NCBI GenBank assembly: GCA_006503535.1
Contig: QYRS01000011.1
Location: 1,984,001-2,048,000, forward strand
Direction: 5' to 3'
Length of the DNA stretch: 64,000 nt
Source of the DNA: Arthrinium phaeospermum
Taxonomy: Eukaryota > Ascomycota > Sordariomycetes > Amphisphaeriales > Apiosporaceae
Under the pieces are notes generated by a model that saw nothing but the letters and a program-made list of their open reading frames with translations, had not been told where the DNA came from and did not search any database. A program made the translations under genes and the position numbers. Of the stretch, positions 63,458-64,000 are shown piece after piece (positions within the stretch are counted from its first letter, which is position 1; the number at the start of each line of letters is the position of its first letter).

Positions 63458-64000
63458 AAGAACGGATACCACGAATGCACTCAAAAGCTAAAAGTCTCCG
63501 ATGAGTCGTTGCAGGGGTATTTGGGGCCCCTTTTCTTAGATGACAGTAAAATTCGTCAATACTTGGGTGTTGTAGTGGATACCTGTTTTTGTCATGGTTA
63601 GTGCCTCTCTATTTCTGTCCATGCTCTCGACCGCGATCGAAGACCCCTGGTGGGTCACCGCCAATTTTGTCTAAGACATGCTGGCTCCCACCCACGCCAC
63701 AGTGGACGACAATCTTGTGGCTGGCTGCGTCCTGGGCATACCGGAATCTAGACCCAACCCTTTGCTTCGGGTGGCTGCAAAATAACATGATAAGAATACC
63801 AAGCCAATGCCACCTTAGTCTCACAAAGACCATATGCCCCTGGTTTGAACCACAAGACATCATAGCTTTCTGAGTCCCACCATTGAAGCATAGCCATGTT
63901 GAGTATAAGATAACTAAACAAACTCCAGATAAATGTCGACCAGTTGCTCTCTACCAGGATACCAGATACATTGATTCAAAGGAATGAAGCAGATGAGCCA
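63458..64000. other. Intergenic to window end
   Basis: 3' flank of the last gene. A 94-codon plus frame at 63589-63873 opens with a non-ATG codon and has no family likeness. No RNA seen. Confidence 0.4.

Overview
The window is nuclear DNA from a filamentous ascomycete (Pezizomycotina, most likely a Sordariomycete; I cannot name the genus). The reasons are compact genes with many 50-90 nt introns carrying GT...AG ends and CTAAC-like branch sites, GC-rich third codon positions, a HET-domain gene, 2EXR and CorA-like fungal families, an EF-hand NADPH oxidase, and an AT-rich transposon with the CpA/TpG-depleted look of repeat-induced point mutation (RIP). Exon structures below were worked out by hand from splice signals and reading frame.

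Layout. 0-9.4 kb: two uncharacterised proteins, a small ankyrin protein and a gene broken by frameshifts. 9.5-15.3 kb: Nudix hydrolase, NCS1 nucleobase/allantoin-type permease, and a HET-domain gene interrupted by one in-frame TGA. 16.1-25.7 kb: multi-pass membrane protein, secreted aspartic protease, FAD monooxygenase, small hypothetical, Rei1/ZNF622-like zinc-finger protein, inositol-monophosphatase-family protein with a GC-AG intron. 26.6-46.5 kb: a probable small secondary-metabolite cluster: O-methyltransferase-like protein, A-T-C nonribosomal-peptide-synthetase-like enzyme, class B flavin monooxygenase, cytochrome P450 and, further out, a sugar-type MFS transporter. Interspersed are a Cys-rich small protein, a 2EXR protein and two tandem BTB proteins. 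47.3-55.9 kb: CorA-like transporter, SAP-like acidic protein, small hypothetical, NoxC-type NADPH oxidase. 56.3-63.5 kb: a C2H2/coiled-coil gene split by a RIP-mutated hAT transposon, then a divergently transcribed DUF7580-type gene.

The clearest new observation is at 58.3-61.4 kb. A 2,983-bp element with CAGTGCTGCAAAT inverted ends, hAT transposase relics and a 9-bp target duplication sits inside the first coding exon of the C2H2 gene. The reading frame on the two sides matches when one target copy is removed. The best candidate for an undescribed system is the 26.6-41.1 kb cluster: an A-T-C enzyme and a flavin monooxygenase sharing a bidirectional promoter, beside a methyltransferase fold that lacks the usual catalytic histidine, and a P450.
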